The notes: generated from the sequence alone by a model not told the origin. A DNA stretch of 64,000 bases from Halodurantibacterium daqingensis (GCF_042666235.1 NZ_JBHTFQ010000002.1:434001-498000); one strand, 5' to 3'. Positions 17,028-26,319 are shown, numbered from the stretch's first letter. Program-made: numbers and translations.

Positions 17028-17501
17028 ATGAGCGGGGCGATCCTGTTCGACGGCTGGTCCGGCCCGTTGCGGATCCTGACCGTGGGCACGCTGGCCTATC
17101 TGGGGCTTGTGCTGCTGCTGAGGCTGACCGGCAAGCGGACCCTGAGCAAGATGAACGCCTTCGATCTGGTGGTGACGGTCGCGCTGGGATCGACGCTTGC
17201 CACGGTGCTGCTGGATCGTGACGTGCCGCTGCTCGAGGGGCTTGCCGCCCTGGGCCTGCTGGTCCTTCTGCAATATGTCATCACCTGGGGTTCGGTGCGG
17301 TCGCCCACGCTGCGCCGTCTGGTGAAAAGCGAGCCGAGCCTTCTGGTGCGCGACGGAAGCTATCTTCCCGGTGCCATGCGGCAGGCCCGGGTCACGCGCG
17401 ATGAAGTCGATGCGGCGCTGCGCCAGCACGGGGTCGGCGATCTGTCGCAGGTTCGCCTGGTGGTTCTGGAAACCGATGGATCGCTCAGCGTGGTGACCTG
17501 A
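17028..17501 (+). CDS. DUF421 (YetF-family) membrane protein
   Basis: A 157-aa protein. Two to three N-terminal membrane segments (RILTVGTLAYLGLVLLLRLT and GLAALGLLVLLQYVITW) surround GKRTLSKMNAFDLVVTVALG, the hallmark of DUF421; the C-terminal cytoplasmic part contains PSLLVRDG and RVTRDEVDAALRQHGVGDL. YetF relatives are cell-envelope proteins of unclear function, some linked to spore or membrane stress. Start at ATG 17028 in MSGAILFDGW; the frame is open further upstream but overlaps the previous gene. Confidence 0.88.
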   Translation: MSGAILFDGWSGPLRILTVGTLAYLGLVLLLRLTGKRTLSKMNAFDLVVTVALGSTLATVLLDRDVPLLEGLAALGLLVLLQYVITWGSVRSPTLRRLVKSEPSLLVRDGSYLPGAMRQARVTRDEVDAALRQHGVGDLSQVRLVVLETDGSLSVVT

Positions 17502-17509
17502 GGCCCGCG

Positions 17510-18298
17510 TCAGGCATCGCGCGCCGCAACGCCAGCCAGATACTGATCGGCGAACTGCGGATCATGGCGCGCCATCTTGCGCAAGACGGGCGCGAAATAG
17601 CTGTTGAGCTGCGCGATCGTCTCGGGCTGAAGCTCGTGAAGGTGCCGTCCGGGCAGGATGTCGCTGCCTTCCCACTTGTTGCCGATCCAGCGTGGATTGC
17701 CGGCAAGCGCCTCGGGCCGCTCCAGCGCCAGGGCCTTTTCGCAGCGGGCATCGGGGGTGAAGCCGGTAAAGGTGATCAGGCTGGCGATCAGCCCGTCGAA
17801 ATCGCAGCACAACCGCGCATAGGTCGCAAGAAGCACATTTTCAGCCGGGGCCTGTTCCAGCAACCAGAAGTAGGTGTCGTAAAAGCGCCGCTCGGCCGGG
17901 GTTTCGAGCCGCGAGAGGATCCAGGCATCGATCCCCTGAGCGCGGACCCGTTCGCGGCGGGCCCGCGTTTCGGCTTCCGTTTCATGGGCGGCAGGGTGGC
18001 TGAACTGCCAGTGGTAGATGTTGCAGAGCCGGTCGCGCGGATCCCGGAAGTTCACAAGAAAACGGTAATCGGCCAGTGGCATCTTCCGGTTGAACCGGCC
18101 GGCGCTGTTGTGCAGCAGGATGTGACCGGTCTTCGGCGGAACGGTCCGCTCGATTTCTTCGCGCGAGAGGCCTTGAAGCACGTCGCGGAAATAGCGCACG
18201 AAGGTCATGCGTCCGCCGTTCAGGGCCTCGATGATCCGCACGAGCGAGCCGGTGCCGCTGGTCGGGGTGCTGTAGAGGATGATGCTCTGATCGGTCAC
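17510..18298 (-). CDS. Sulfotransferase-family protein
   Basis: A 262-aa protein with the two PAPS-binding elements of sulfotransferases: the 5' phosphosulfate loop LYSTPTSGTGSL near residues 8-19 and the 3' phosphate element LVNFRDPRDRLCNIYHW near 79-95. It probably transfers sulfate from PAPS to a carbohydrate or small acceptor; the acceptor is unknown. The start is a GTG at 18298 with CAGGGGG upstream; the open frame upstream of it has no ribosome site or similarity. Convergent with the DUF421 gene (8-base gap). Confidence 0.82.
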   Translation of the reverse strand: MTDQSIILYSTPTSGTGSLVRIIEALNGGRMTFVRYFRDVLQGLSREEIERTVPPKTGHILLHNSAGRFNRKMPLADYRFLVNFRDPRDRLCNIYHWQFSHPAAHETEAETRARRERVRAQGIDAWILSRLETPAERRFYDTYFWLLEQAPAENVLLATYARLCCDFDGLIASLITFTGFTPDARCEKALALERPEALAGNPRWIGNKWEGSDILPGRHLHELQPETIAQLNSYFAPVLRKMARHDPQFADQYLAGVAARDA

Positions 18299-18966
18299 GC
18301 GCGCCCCCTGGTCCGGCGCAGTATAGAGCCATAGCCGGGGCAGGGGAATGCGTTTCTGGCCGCCCGGGATCTCTGCGCCCCCTGTGCCGGAAGGCCGGAA
18401 CAGGCGCGATCGCCCGCAGGGGTCGCAGCTGCGGTCGGGGTGCTGTCGCGTCCGCATCAGCCGCGCGCCGCCTGTGGCTCTGCGGCCTGCCTGCCTGCCT
18501 GCCGGGCCGGTGAACGGGCACGGGGAGAAGACGCCTGCGCCAAGGGATTGCGGTCTCTGCCGGTTTCCTCGGGCGGAACGGGCACGAACCCGCCCCGGTC
18601 CGGCCCGGCTGTCCTGGGGCGCCCGGGGGATTCTGGATCGCCGAAGCGACCGCATTTGGCGCAGACACCAAATGCGTTCCTCGCGAAAAGGTCGCGTCAT
18701 GACCCAGGATAAGGCGTTCTGCCGCATGGGGCCCGGCGGGCGGCTTGCGCTTCCCGCTCGCACTTGAAAGGGCGCGGCGCAGCGCCGTCAGGTGAATCGG
18801 ACAGCGGGCGCCTTGCCCGGCGGATCGCTGCCGGAGGTGCCGGCGCGTTTGTGCGCTTCGCATGGCGAGGATCCGACCCTTGGTCTGGTGCGGGCAAGAC
18901 CTGCCACGATGCTTCAGCTGACGTGGCCGCGGAACCGGGGGGTTCACCCTTCTGGCCAGGAGAGGA
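18299..18966. other. Gene-free spacer before tRNA-Val(TAC)
   Basis: No supported gene. It contains the perfect hairpin noted separately and otherwise GC-rich sequence with overlapping shadow frames. Confidence 0.5.
18651..18676. repeat. Perfect inverted repeat with 9-bp arms
   Basis: CGCATTTGG and CCAAATGCG are separated by CGCAGACA. The arms are AT-richer than the surroundings. It could be an operator or RNA hairpin; there is no T-tract, so a terminator is unlikely. Confidence 0.7.
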
Positions 18967-19042
18967 TGGTGGGTCGTGACGGATTCGAACCGCCGACATT
19001 CTCGGTGTAAACGAGACGCTCTACCAACTGAGCTAACGACCC
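18967..19042 (-). tRNA. tRNA-Val (anticodon TAC)
   Basis: On the minus strand: acceptor GGGTCGT paired with ACGACCC, D-arm AGCTCAGTTGGTAGAGC, anticodon stem CTCGT/ACGAG-type with loop reading TAC, T-arm GGTTCGAATCC, and encoded CCA. Reads GUA/GUG valine codons. Confidence 0.96.
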
Positions 19043-19288
19043 GACGCGGGCGGGTATTAGACCGGGCGGCAAGCTTTGGCAAGGGGCGATGCGTCAGGCT
19101 TTCGGCGCGCGGCGATCCGCAGGAGGGGTGCGGGCCGTCGGCGGGCCGCGTGGCAACCGCCCCTGCGCAGCGACCGCGCTGCGGCACAGGGACGGGATCC
19201 GGAAAGGAAGCGCCCAGCCGGCCCCTGTTACGGCTGGAGGTGGCGTTGCAACAGGCCGGGATCCTGCCGCGGCAATCGACGGACCGGA

Positions 19289-19987
19289 TCAGCCGGGAAG
19301 AACCGCCATCACCGCGCCGGTGTCGATCTGCTTGATGAAATCCACCCGCTCGCCGTTCCAGTGATAGGCGAAATGCGCCCCCTGGGCCGGGATCGGGATC
19401 ACGTCGGGCCAGAAGACGGCGATACAGCGGCCGCCGGCGTAGCGCAGGCTGGGCCAGGTGATCCCGTTTGCCCCTTCGGCGCGCCGCCGCGCCCCATAGC
19501 GCTGGGAGGCGCTGTAATCCTCGGGGTGAAGCAGGTCCCCCAGCCCTGCAACATCGTCCAGATCGGCATCGACCGTTCCGATCAGTTCCCGGAACTGCGC
19601 CGTCCAGCCCGGCGCCTCGTTGGTGGCGCGCATGAAGCGGCTGTGATGATGGACGGTTTCGGCAATGGCGACTTCGGTGCTGTCTCCGGCATAGTAAAGG
19701 CCGAAGCTGCCGTCGCTGAACCGCCCCGGCCGCAGGGGCGAACAATGGACGAAGGGGGCCATGAGCCAGCTCGCACCCGGCCCGGACACCCGCCGCGCCA
19801 CGGGCACCTTTGACAGATCACCGATGCTGTCACGCAGCCGGGGGTTGAACTTGGCCTCGGCCGAGGCCAGCGCCTCCCAGTCGGCGGGGTCGGCGATGTC
19901 TTCGAACAGGTCGATCGGCGGATGGATGGTGCGGATGATGCGCACGCTGCGCGGCCAGTTCACCCGCTGTGACGGCGCTGTCACCAT
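19289..19987 (-). CDS. RES-domain toxin
   Basis: A 232-aa RES-fold protein, toxin of an Xre-RES type II system. Known RES toxins are ADP-ribosyltransferase-fold enzymes that deplete NAD+ by phosphorolysis or hydrolysis. Visible features: R and Y residues of the fold in FNPRLRDS and RPGRFSDGSFGLYYAGDS, AETVHHHSRFM in the middle, and YSASQRYGARRR plus NGITWPSLR towards the C-terminus. The ATG at 19987 overlaps the antitoxin stop (ATGGTGA), giving translational coupling. Antitoxin first, toxin second is the normal order. Confidence 0.88.
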   Translation of the reverse strand: MVTAPSQRVNWPRSVRIIRTIHPPIDLFEDIADPADWEALASAEAKFNPRLRDSIGDLSKVPVARRVSGPGASWLMAPFVHCSPLRPGRFSDGSFGLYYAGDSTEVAIAETVHHHSRFMRATNEAPGWTAQFRELIGTVDADLDDVAGLGDLLHPEDYSASQRYGARRRAEGANGITWPSLRYAGGRCIAVFWPDVIPIPAQGAHFAYHWNGERVDFIKQIDTGAVMAVLPG

Positions 19988-20394
19988 GCACCACGCTCGG
20001 CATCCAGATAGGCGCGCAGATCCAGAAGGTCGGTGATCTCGCCGCGCAGAAGGATGTCCAGCCCGCTTTGGCCGTCCAGCGCGGCGCTCGGGCTGCGGAT
20101 CCAAGCGTAGCCGCGCGCGGGATCGCTGAACAGGTAGCGCAGGGCCTTGTGAATCCCCATCAGGATCGACATCCGCGCGCGCAGATCACGGTCGATCCGG
20201 CCGATATTGCCCTCTTTCCAGCGCGCCCAGGTGCGCGGCGACATGTCGCCCAGCAGCACGCGCGCCTCGGCATCGCTCAGCTGCCATTTGCGGAACAGGT
20301 TTACCGTGGCACGGGCGAGCGCGGCGGCCTCGGCATCCGTGATCGCTGGAACTCCGGGGCTTGGGGCGACGGGTTGCACGGTGGCGAATTGCAT
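19981..20394 (-). CDS. Xre/MbcA/ParS-type antitoxin of the RES pair
   Basis: A 137-aa antitoxin. An N-terminal HTH-like region (FRKWQLSDAEARVLLGDMSPRTWARW, about 41-66) precedes the DUF2384 toxin-binding domain (SILMGIHKALRYLF and GLDILLRGEITDLLDLRAYLD). The start MQFATVQP at 20394 is preferred over the ATG at 20424 because AAAGGAG lies 7 bases upstream of it. Overlaps the toxin gene. A palindromic operator lies immediately upstream, consistent with autoregulation. Confidence 0.87.
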   Translation of the reverse strand: MQFATVQPVAPSPGVPAITDAEAAALARATVNLFRKWQLSDAEARVLLGDMSPRTWARWKEGNIGRIDRDLRARMSILMGIHKALRYLFSDPARGYAWIRSPSAALDGQSGLDILLRGEITDLLDLRAYLDAERGAW

Positions 20395-20404
20395 GGCGCT
20401 CTCC

Positions 20405-20435
20405 TTTGGCATCAAGATAGGCATTTTATGCCAAA
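20405..20435 (-). promoter_or_regulatory. Palindromic operator of the Xre-RES operon
   Basis: Perfect outer arms TTTGGCAT (20405-20412) and ATGCCAAA (20428-20435), with a nested GGCAT-TTT-ATGCC dyad at 20420-20432. It lies 11-41 bases upstream of the antitoxin ATG in an AT-rich patch, where an autoregulatory antitoxin would bind. Confidence 0.6.
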
Positions 20436-20439
20436 AGGC

Positions 20440-21356
20440 AAGACATGACAGTGTTGCCCGCGGTGATGCGGCGTCGGTGTTCGCGCCGGTTTCGAGGGCA
20501 GGTGCAGGGCTTCGGCTCTTGGCAGCCGGTCTCCCGCCAGAGAGGGCGGGAAGCGACTCTGCCGAAGGGCAGACGCGGTGGGTGACCTGCGGGCGCCGGT
20601 TCCGCGATGGCTGTCCTCATCATGCATCCCTGCCGTGCTGCGGGTGCGCGCCGGCATCGCCGGTGGCTTTGGCATCGTGCTTCGGGCGGGGGCGCCAGCC
20701 CGGCCTTCCGGGATCATGACAGGTGGCGGACGCAACCCCTGCTGAAAGGAACAGAAGCGCCGGCTGGCGAGCCTGTGGTGTTCGATGCATTTGTGACGCT
20801 GCGCTCCGGTTTTCAGACCTGAACCGCCGCCCTTGGGCGCTGGAGCGGCAACGCCAGGCGGAGAGGTGCGGAATGACGACGCCGCGTCCAAAAGCGCCTG
20901 CTCGGGGTGCAAAGACCGCGCTCGGGTGCAGGTGCCCCCTCCGGCGCGATCGTTCTACCGATGGCGCAGCGGCCTGTGCGCCCGGCCACGATGCCGGAGG
21001 CGGGCCGGCGTGTGGCTCCGCTCAGCCGGCCGAGACACCTGAAACATCAATGATCCATTCGCCCCGGGATGCCCGGCGCGGGCGGAATCCCGCATGGCTT
21101 TTTGCGAATGGCATCACCACGTCGTTGGTCGGCGGGATCGTCGGAGACAGGCGCGATGCCACGTCCGGAAGATCCCGCGCGCGCAGCGGCGCGTGCCTCC
21201 GGGGTTGCATCCGATGCTCGTGGTACGGCTGACCGGGCGCCCGGTGCCGGTGCTCAATGGGTGGGACCGTCTCCGGTGCCTGTGCCGGGGCTTTCCGGCC
21301 GGGGGTGCCGACAAGGCGAAGCTCCGGCCCCGCGCGGGCAGGGCCGGAGGGGGGCG
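20440..21356. other. Gene-free spacer of about 0.9 kb
   Basis: No protein family recognised on either strand; open frames are short, overlapping and Arg/Ala-rich. The tyrS 3' hairpin lies at its right end. Confidence 0.45.
21322..21349 (-). terminator. Hairpin downstream of tyrS
   Basis: CTCCGGCCC and GGGCCGGAG form a perfect 9-bp stem with a 10-base loop starting 8 bases after the tyrS stop. No T-tract follows, so termination strength is uncertain. Confidence 0.5.
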
Positions 21357-22610
21357 TCACTGGGCGAGAACCACAAGCGCGTGGCGTTTCTTGCCGGCGG
21401 TCAGCTTCAGCGGCTCGGCGAGATCACCTGCGGCATAGAACTGCCCCGGATCGGTGACATCAATGTCGTTGACCCGTGCACCGCCCTCGGTGATCAGCCG
21501 TTTGGCGTCCTTGCCGGATTTCGACAGGCCCGAGCGCACGAAGAGCTGCGCAAGGCTGATCCCCTCGGCAATCTCGGCCGCGTCCAGCGCCAGCGTCGGA
21601 AGATCATCGCCCACGCCGCCCTTCTCGAACACCTCGCGCGCCGTCGCCTCGGCCGCCGCCGCCGCCTCGGGGCCGTGGCAGAGGCTCGTCACCTCATTGG
21701 CAAGGATGATCTTGGCCGCGTTGATCTCGGCCCCCGCCAGCGCACCCAGACGGTCGCATTCCTCGACCGGAAGCTCGGTGTAAAGCTTCAGGAACCGGCC
21801 CACGTCGGCATCGGTCGTGTTGCGCCAGAATTGCCAGAACTCATAGGGGCTCAGCATGTCGGCATTCAGCCACATGGCGCCGCCTGCCGATTTGCCCATC
21901 TTGCGCCCGTCCGAGGTGGTCAGCAGCGGCGAGGTCAGCCCCCAGACCTCATGGTCGATCACCCGGCGCGTCAGGTCCACGCCATTGACGATGTTGCCCC
22001 ACTGGTCCGACCCGCCCATCTGCAACAGGCAGCCATAGCGGCGGTTCAGTTCCAGGAAGTCATAGGCCTGCAGGATCATGTAGTTGAATTCGAGGAAGCT
22101 CAGCGACTGCTCCCGGTCCAGCCGCGACTTGACCGATTCAAACGACAGCATCCGGTTCACGCTGAAATGCCGCCCGATGTCCCGCAGGAATTCGAGGTAG
22201 TTCAGGTTGTCGAGCCATTCGGCATTGTTCAGCATGATCGCATCGGTCGCGCCCTCGCCGTAGCGGAGGTATTTCGCGAAGACCTGCTTCATGCCGGCGA
22301 TGTTCTCGTCGATCTGGTCGGGCGTCAGCAGCGGGCGTTCATCGGAGCGGAAGCTCGGGTCGCCCACCTTGGTGGTGCCGCCGCCCATCAGCGTGATCGG
22401 CTTGTGCCCGGTCTTCTGCAGCCAGCGCAGCATCATGATGTTGAGCAGATGGCCCACATGCAGCGACTTCGCCGTCGCGTCATAGCCGATATAGGCAGGA
22501 ACGACCCCCTTGACCAAAGCCTCGTCCAGCGCCTGATAATCGGTGCAGTCGGCAAGATAGCCGCGCTCGATCATCACACGCATGAAGTCTGATTTCGCAT
22601 GGTATGTCAT
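21357..22610 (-). CDS. tyrS: Tyrosyl-tRNA synthetase
   Basis: Charges tRNA-Tyr. The 417-aa class I synthetase has the HIGH-type motif in IGYDATAKSLHVGHLLN (about 40-56), the Tyr-binding ILQAYDFLELNRRYGCLLQMGGSDQWGNI stretch (about 176-204; core QMGGSDQWGNI), the KMSKS-type loop GRKMGKS, and a C-terminal S4 RNA-binding domain (SKSGKDAKRLITEGGARVND). Length normal. Divergent from anmK (63-base spacer). Confidence 0.98.
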   Translation of the reverse strand: MTYHAKSDFMRVMIERGYLADCTDYQALDEALVKGVVPAYIGYDATAKSLHVGHLLNIMMLRWLQKTGHKPITLMGGGTTKVGDPSFRSDERPLLTPDQIDENIAGMKQVFAKYLRYGEGATDAIMLNNAEWLDNLNYLEFLRDIGRHFSVNRMLSFESVKSRLDREQSLSFLEFNYMILQAYDFLELNRRYGCLLQMGGSDQWGNIVNGVDLTRRVIDHEVWGLTSPLLTTSDGRKMGKSAGGAMWLNADMLSPYEFWQFWRNTTDADVGRFLKLYTELPVEECDRLGALAGAEINAAKIILANEVTSLCHGPEAAAAAEATAREVFEKGGVGDDLPTLALDAAEIAEGISLAQLFVRSGLSKSGKDAKRLITEGGARVNDIDVTDPGQFYAAGDLAEPLKLTAGKKRHALVVLAQ

Positions 22611-22673
22611 CGGGGTCTTCCCTTGTTTCAGTGCCTCCGTCTATAGCTTTCATGCAAGGGAAGGGAAAGCACC

Positions 22674-23759
22674 ATGAACGCCATCTGGGCTTTGGGCACG
22701 ATGTCGGGCACTTCGCTTGACGGGGTCGATGCGGCGTTTCTGCGGACCGATGGCGAAAGCATCAGTGCCTTTGGCGAAACCGCCTATCGCGCCTATGCCG
22801 AGCCTGAACGCGAGGTCATTCGGCGTGCCTTCGGCCTCTGGCCGGGCGATGACGGGGTGGCCGAGGCCGCCGCCCTGGTCGAGGCGGCGCATGTCGCGGT
22901 TCTGGGGCCACTAGCCTCGGGGGCCGATCTCGTGGGGTTCCACGGCCAGACGCTGGCCCATGATCCGGGCGGGCGGGGCACGCATCAGGCGGGCGACGGC
23001 GCCGAAGTGGCGCGGCGCCTCGGGCTGCCGGTTGCCTGGGATTTCCGCAGCGCGGATGTGGCAGCAGGTGGGCAGGGCGCGCCGTTGGCCCCCTTCTTCC
23101 ACCACGCCTGCGCCCGCTGGGCGCGGCTTGGTCAGCCGGTGGCGTTCCTGAACCTTGGTGGCGTGGGCAATGTGACCTGGGTGGACCCTGCCGCGCCCCG
23201 CCCCGAGGACCCGGGCGCCCTGGTTGCCTTCGATACCGGTCCGGCGAATGCGCCGCTCAACGATCTGCTGCTCGCGCGGCACGGGATGGCGCAGGACGAG
23301 GGCGGGCTGCTTGCGCTTTCCGGCCAGGCCGATGCGGAGGTGGTGCGCGCCTTCCTGTGCAACGACTGGCTGTTGCGTTCCCCGCCCAAATCGCTCGATC
23401 GCCATTTCCCCGATCTTCTGGCTGCGGTGGAAGGGTTGTCCGTTGCCGATGCGGCGGCGACGCTGGTGGCTGCGGCCACGGCCTGCGTTGCGGCTTCGTT
23501 TGCGCATATGCCTGCCCGGCCGGCCCTGCTTCTGGTCTGTGGCGGGGGGCGGCACAACCGCGCGCTGATGGAGGGGCTTGCCGCCGCCGCGCCCTGTCCC
23601 GTCGCGCCGGTGGAAAGCATCGGGCTGAACGGCGACATGCTCGAGGCGCAGGCCTTCGCCTATCTCGCCGTCCGGGTGCAGCGCGGCCTGCCCCTGTCGG
23701 CGCCGATGACAACCGGCGTGCCCCGGCCACTGCCTGGTGGGCGCATCAGCCTGCCCTGA
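22674..23759 (+). CDS. anmK: Anhydro-N-acetylmuramic acid kinase
   Basis: Hydrolyses and phosphorylates 1,6-anhydroMurNAc to MurNAc-6-phosphate in cell-wall recycling. The 361-aa protein opens with the ATP-binding LGTMSGTSLDGVDAAFLRTDG; DLVGFHGQTLAHDP, NLGGVGNVTWV, FDTGPANAPLND and VCGGGRHNRALM follow in family order. In many Alphaproteobacteria anmK and tyrS are neighbours, as here. SD-like AAGGGAAAG precedes the ATG. Confidence 0.97.
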   Translation: MNAIWALGTMSGTSLDGVDAAFLRTDGESISAFGETAYRAYAEPEREVIRRAFGLWPGDDGVAEAAALVEAAHVAVLGPLASGADLVGFHGQTLAHDPGGRGTHQAGDGAEVARRLGLPVAWDFRSADVAAGGQGAPLAPFFHHACARWARLGQPVAFLNLGGVGNVTWVDPAAPRPEDPGALVAFDTGPANAPLNDLLLARHGMAQDEGGLLALSGQADAEVVRAFLCNDWLLRSPPKSLDRHFPDLLAAVEGLSVADAAATLVAAATACVAASFAHMPARPALLLVCGGGRHNRALMEGLAAAAPCPVAPVESIGLNGDMLEAQAFAYLAVRVQRGLPLSAPMTTGVPRPLPGGRISLP

Positions 23760-24161
23760 CCGGCTGTCACCCGGGGCTGCCCGGCGAGGCTGCGGTGCCT
23801 GGGCGCTCGGAGGTCCGGCAGCAACGGCCAGCGGGGCCATCAGCGAGGATCATCCCTGGACGGCCCGTCCAACCGGGCGGTGAATCTGCTGTGGCGCGGG
23901 GCGCCAGGGTCGGGGGCTCCGACGCCAGGCCGCCCGCACCGCCGGCGAGTTCATCGCGCCACCTGCACCTCCCCGGGCGGCACAGCGGATGGCTCTCCCC
24001 GGGGCAGTTCCGGGCCCACGCGCCGCGGTCTGGGTAACGACCAGCCAGCCACCACCAGATCGGATCAGGCGCCGCCGCATTCACCCGCTCCACCGCGCGG
24101 GCGCAGCCCGCGCCCGGCCCAACGGGATGAGATGCGCCAGCATCGAAGACGGGCGGGAGGG
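23760..24161. other. Spacer between convergent anmK and cupin genes
   Basis: About 400 bases with no recognisable gene, RNA or strong hairpin. Confidence 0.45.
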
Positions 24162-24581
24162 CTACGCCCCGATCTCGAACCCGGGCGGAGCAAGTTCGAA
24201 CCCGTCGAACCGGAACCCGGGGGACACCGTGCAGCCCACAAGCGTCCAGTCGCCGGTCGTCTCGGCCGCCTGCCAGTGATGCGGGGGCACGATGATCTGC
24301 GGCTCCTCGCCGGCCAGCAGATCCGGCCCCAGCCGATGCGCAAGCGCGGGGCCAGCGGCATCGGCGGCGATCCGCAGCACCAGCGGCGCTCCGGCATGGA
24401 AATGCCAGATCTCGGTCGCGTCCACCCGGTGCCAGTGGCTGCGTTCGCCTGCGGCCAGCAGGAAATAGATGCAGGTGCCGCTGGGCCGCCCCGCGCCTTC
24501 GGCCACCCAGGTCTGCCGATACCAGCCGCCCTCGGGGTGGCGCTCCAGCCGCAGCCGTTCGATCAGATCCTGAGCCGTCAT
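24162..24581 (-). CDS. Cupin protein of the DUF985 (cupin_5) family
   Basis: A 139-aa single-domain cupin. Features: MTAQDLIERLRLERHPEGGWYRQTW start typical of DUF985, YFLLAAGERSHWHRVDATEIWHFHAG with putative metal-binding His residues (about 45-68), and a second cupin strand set with GCTVSPGFRFDGFELAPPGFE. Family function is not established; it has been tentatively tied to sugar or mannose metabolism in a few organisms. The ATG at 24581 is set by TTTGGAGG upstream. It starts just past the eno terminator. Confidence 0.85.
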   Translation of the reverse strand: MTAQDLIERLRLERHPEGGWYRQTWVAEGAGRPSGTCIYFLLAAGERSHWHRVDATEIWHFHAGAPLVLRIAADAAGPALAHRLGPDLLAGEEPQIIVPPHHWQAAETTGDWTLVGCTVSPGFRFDGFELAPPGFEIGA

Positions 24582-24591
24582 TGCCGCCTCC

Positions 24592-24622
24592 AAAGAAAAA
24601 GGCCCGGGGCAATGCCCGGGCC
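24592..24622 (-). terminator. Intrinsic terminator of eno
   Basis: Perfect 8-bp stem CCCGGGCC-type with a 6-base loop, followed on the minus strand by TTTTTCTTT. It begins a few bases after the eno stop and its T-tract ends 10 bases before the cupin start. Confidence 0.92.
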
Positions 24623-24628
24623 GATCCC

Positions 24629-25903
24629 TTACTTCAGAACCGAGCGGCCGGCATATTCCGCCGTTTCGCCCAGCATTTCCTCGATCCGGATCAGCTGGTT
24701 GTATTTCGCCAGCCGGTCCGACCGCGAGAGGCTGCCGGTCTTGATCTGGCCGCAGTTCGTTGCCACCGCGAGGTCGGCGATGGTCGCATCCTCGGTCTCG
24801 CCCGACCGGTGGCTCATCACCGAGGTGTAGCGCGCGCGGTCGGCCATGCGCACGGCGTCCAGCGTCTCGGTCAGGGTGCCGATCTGGTTCACCTTGACCA
24901 GCAGGCTGTTCGCGCAGCCCCGGGCGATGCCTTCGGCCAGGCGGGTCGGGTTGGTCACGAACAGGTCGTCCCCCACCAGCTGCACCTTGCCGCCCAGGCG
25001 ATCGGTCAGCATCTTCCAGCCGTCCCAGTCATCCTCGGAACAGCCATCCTCGATCGAGATGATCGGATAGTCGCCGCAAAGCGCCGCCAGATAATCGACG
25101 TTCTCGGCCGCCGACAGCGTCTTGCCTTCGCCCGACAGCACGTAGCTGCCGTTCTTGTAATACTCGGTCGCCGCGCAATCGAGTGCGAGGTAGATGTCTT
25201 CGCCCGGCCGGTATCCCGCCTTCTCGATGGCCTTCAGGATGAAATCCAGCGCGTCGCGGGTGCTCGACAGGTTGGGGGCAAAGCCGCCCTCGTCACCGAT
25301 GCTGGTGGACAGGCCCGCCGCCGACAGTTCCTTCTTCAGCGTGTGGAACACTTCCGACCCCATCCGCACCGCCTCGCGGATGTTGTCCGCGGCGACCGGC
25401 ATGATCATGAATTCCTGGATGTCGATCGGGTTGTCGGCATGTTCGCCGCCGTTGATGATGTTCATCATCGGCACCGGCAGCACGCGGGCCGAGGTGCCGC
25501 CCACATAGCGGTAAAGCGGCTGCATCGTCGCCTCGGCCGCGGCCTTGGCCACCGCCAGGGACACGCCAAGGATCGCGTTCGCGCCCAGCCGGCCCTTGTT
25601 CGCGGTGCCGTCAAGCTCGATCATCGCCCGATCGATCGCCACCTGCTCGGTCGCATCATAGCCGACCAGCGCCTCGGCCAGTTCGCCGTTCACGGCCTCG
25701 ACCGCGGCCAGCACGCCCTTGCCAAGGTACCGGCCCTTGTCGCCGTCGCGCTTTTCCACCGCCTCATGGGCGCCCGTGGATGCGCCCGACGGAACCGCGG
25801 CCCGGCCCAGCGAGCCATCCTCCAGGATCACGTCCACCTCGACCGTCGGGTTGCCCCGGCTGTCAAGGATCTCGCGGCCGATGATGTCGATAATCGTGCT
25901 CAT
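24629..25903 (-). CDS. eno: Enolase
   Basis: Interconverts 2-phosphoglycerate and phosphoenolpyruvate; also a degradosome component in many bacteria. The 424-aa length is standard. Motifs: SRGNPTVEVDV, GASTGAHEAVE (mobile loop 1), the Mg-binding acids in YLALDCAATEYY, SIEDGCSEDDW and LVGDDLFVTNP, and SVMSHRSGETEDATIADLAV containing catalytic residues. Its ATG overlaps the stop of the upstream Fur-family gene by 4 bases (ATGA), an unusual neighbour giving coupled translation. Confidence 0.99.
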   Translation of the reverse strand: MSTIIDIIGREILDSRGNPTVEVDVILEDGSLGRAAVPSGASTGAHEAVEKRDGDKGRYLGKGVLAAVEAVNGELAEALVGYDATEQVAIDRAMIELDGTANKGRLGANAILGVSLAVAKAAAEATMQPLYRYVGGTSARVLPVPMMNIINGGEHADNPIDIQEFMIMPVAADNIREAVRMGSEVFHTLKKELSAAGLSTSIGDEGGFAPNLSSTRDALDFILKAIEKAGYRPGEDIYLALDCAATEYYKNGSYVLSGEGKTLSAAENVDYLAALCGDYPIISIEDGCSEDDWDGWKMLTDRLGGKVQLVGDDLFVTNPTRLAEGIARGCANSLLVKVNQIGTLTETLDAVRMADRARYTSVMSHRSGETEDATIADLAVATNCGQIKTGSLSRSDRLAKYNQLIRIEEMLGETAEYAGRSVLK

Positions 25904-26319
25904 GTTTCGTCCTTCTTCAATGGCACGCCATAAAGCTCCAGCCGGTGGCCTTTCAGCCGATAGCCAAGGCGCGCGGCGATGCGTTCCTGCAGTTCTTCGA
26001 TTTCCGGGTCGATGAACTCGATCACCTCGCCCGAATTCATGTCGATGAGGTGGTCGTGGTGGTCGCGTTCAGCGTCTTCGTAACGGGCGCGCCCGTCGCC
26101 GAATTCGTGCCGGTCAAGGATGCCGGCCTCTTCGAACAGCTTGACGGTGCGGTAGATCGTGGCGATCGAGATCCGGGGATCTATTCCGCTGGCGCGGGCA
26201 TAAAGCTCTTCGACATCGGGATGGTCGTCGGCGTCCTGCAGCACCTGCGCGATCACGCGGCGCTGCCCTGTCAGGCGCAGGCCCTTCGCCTCGCAGCGCG
26301 TGATGATGCTGTCCCTCAT
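25900..26319 (-). CDS. Fur-family metalloregulator
   Basis: A 139-aa ferric-uptake-regulator family protein. The N-terminal winged helix contains LRLTGQRRVIAQVLQDADDHPDVEELY and ISIATIYRTVKLFEEAGIL (recognition helix); the dimerisation domain has the RDHHDHLID metal site and EIEELQERIAARLGYRLKGHRLELYG. In Rhodobacterales this sequence type is called Fur or Mur (manganese-responsive); the metal cannot be told here. No CxxC zinc motif is visible in the C-terminal half. It overlaps eno by 4 bases. ATG at 26319 gives the conventional MRDSII start. Confidence 0.92.
   Translation of the reverse strand: MRDSIITRCEAKGLRLTGQRRVIAQVLQDADDHPDVEELYARASGIDPRISIATIYRTVKLFEEAGILDRHEFGDGRARYEDAERDHHDHLIDMNSGEVIEFIDPEIEELQERIAARLGYRLKGHRLELYGVPLKKDET

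Noticed and set aside
24581..25933. 450-aa plus-strand frame over the eno gene
   Set aside because: Antisense shadow of enolase, Arg/His/Val-rich, no motif.
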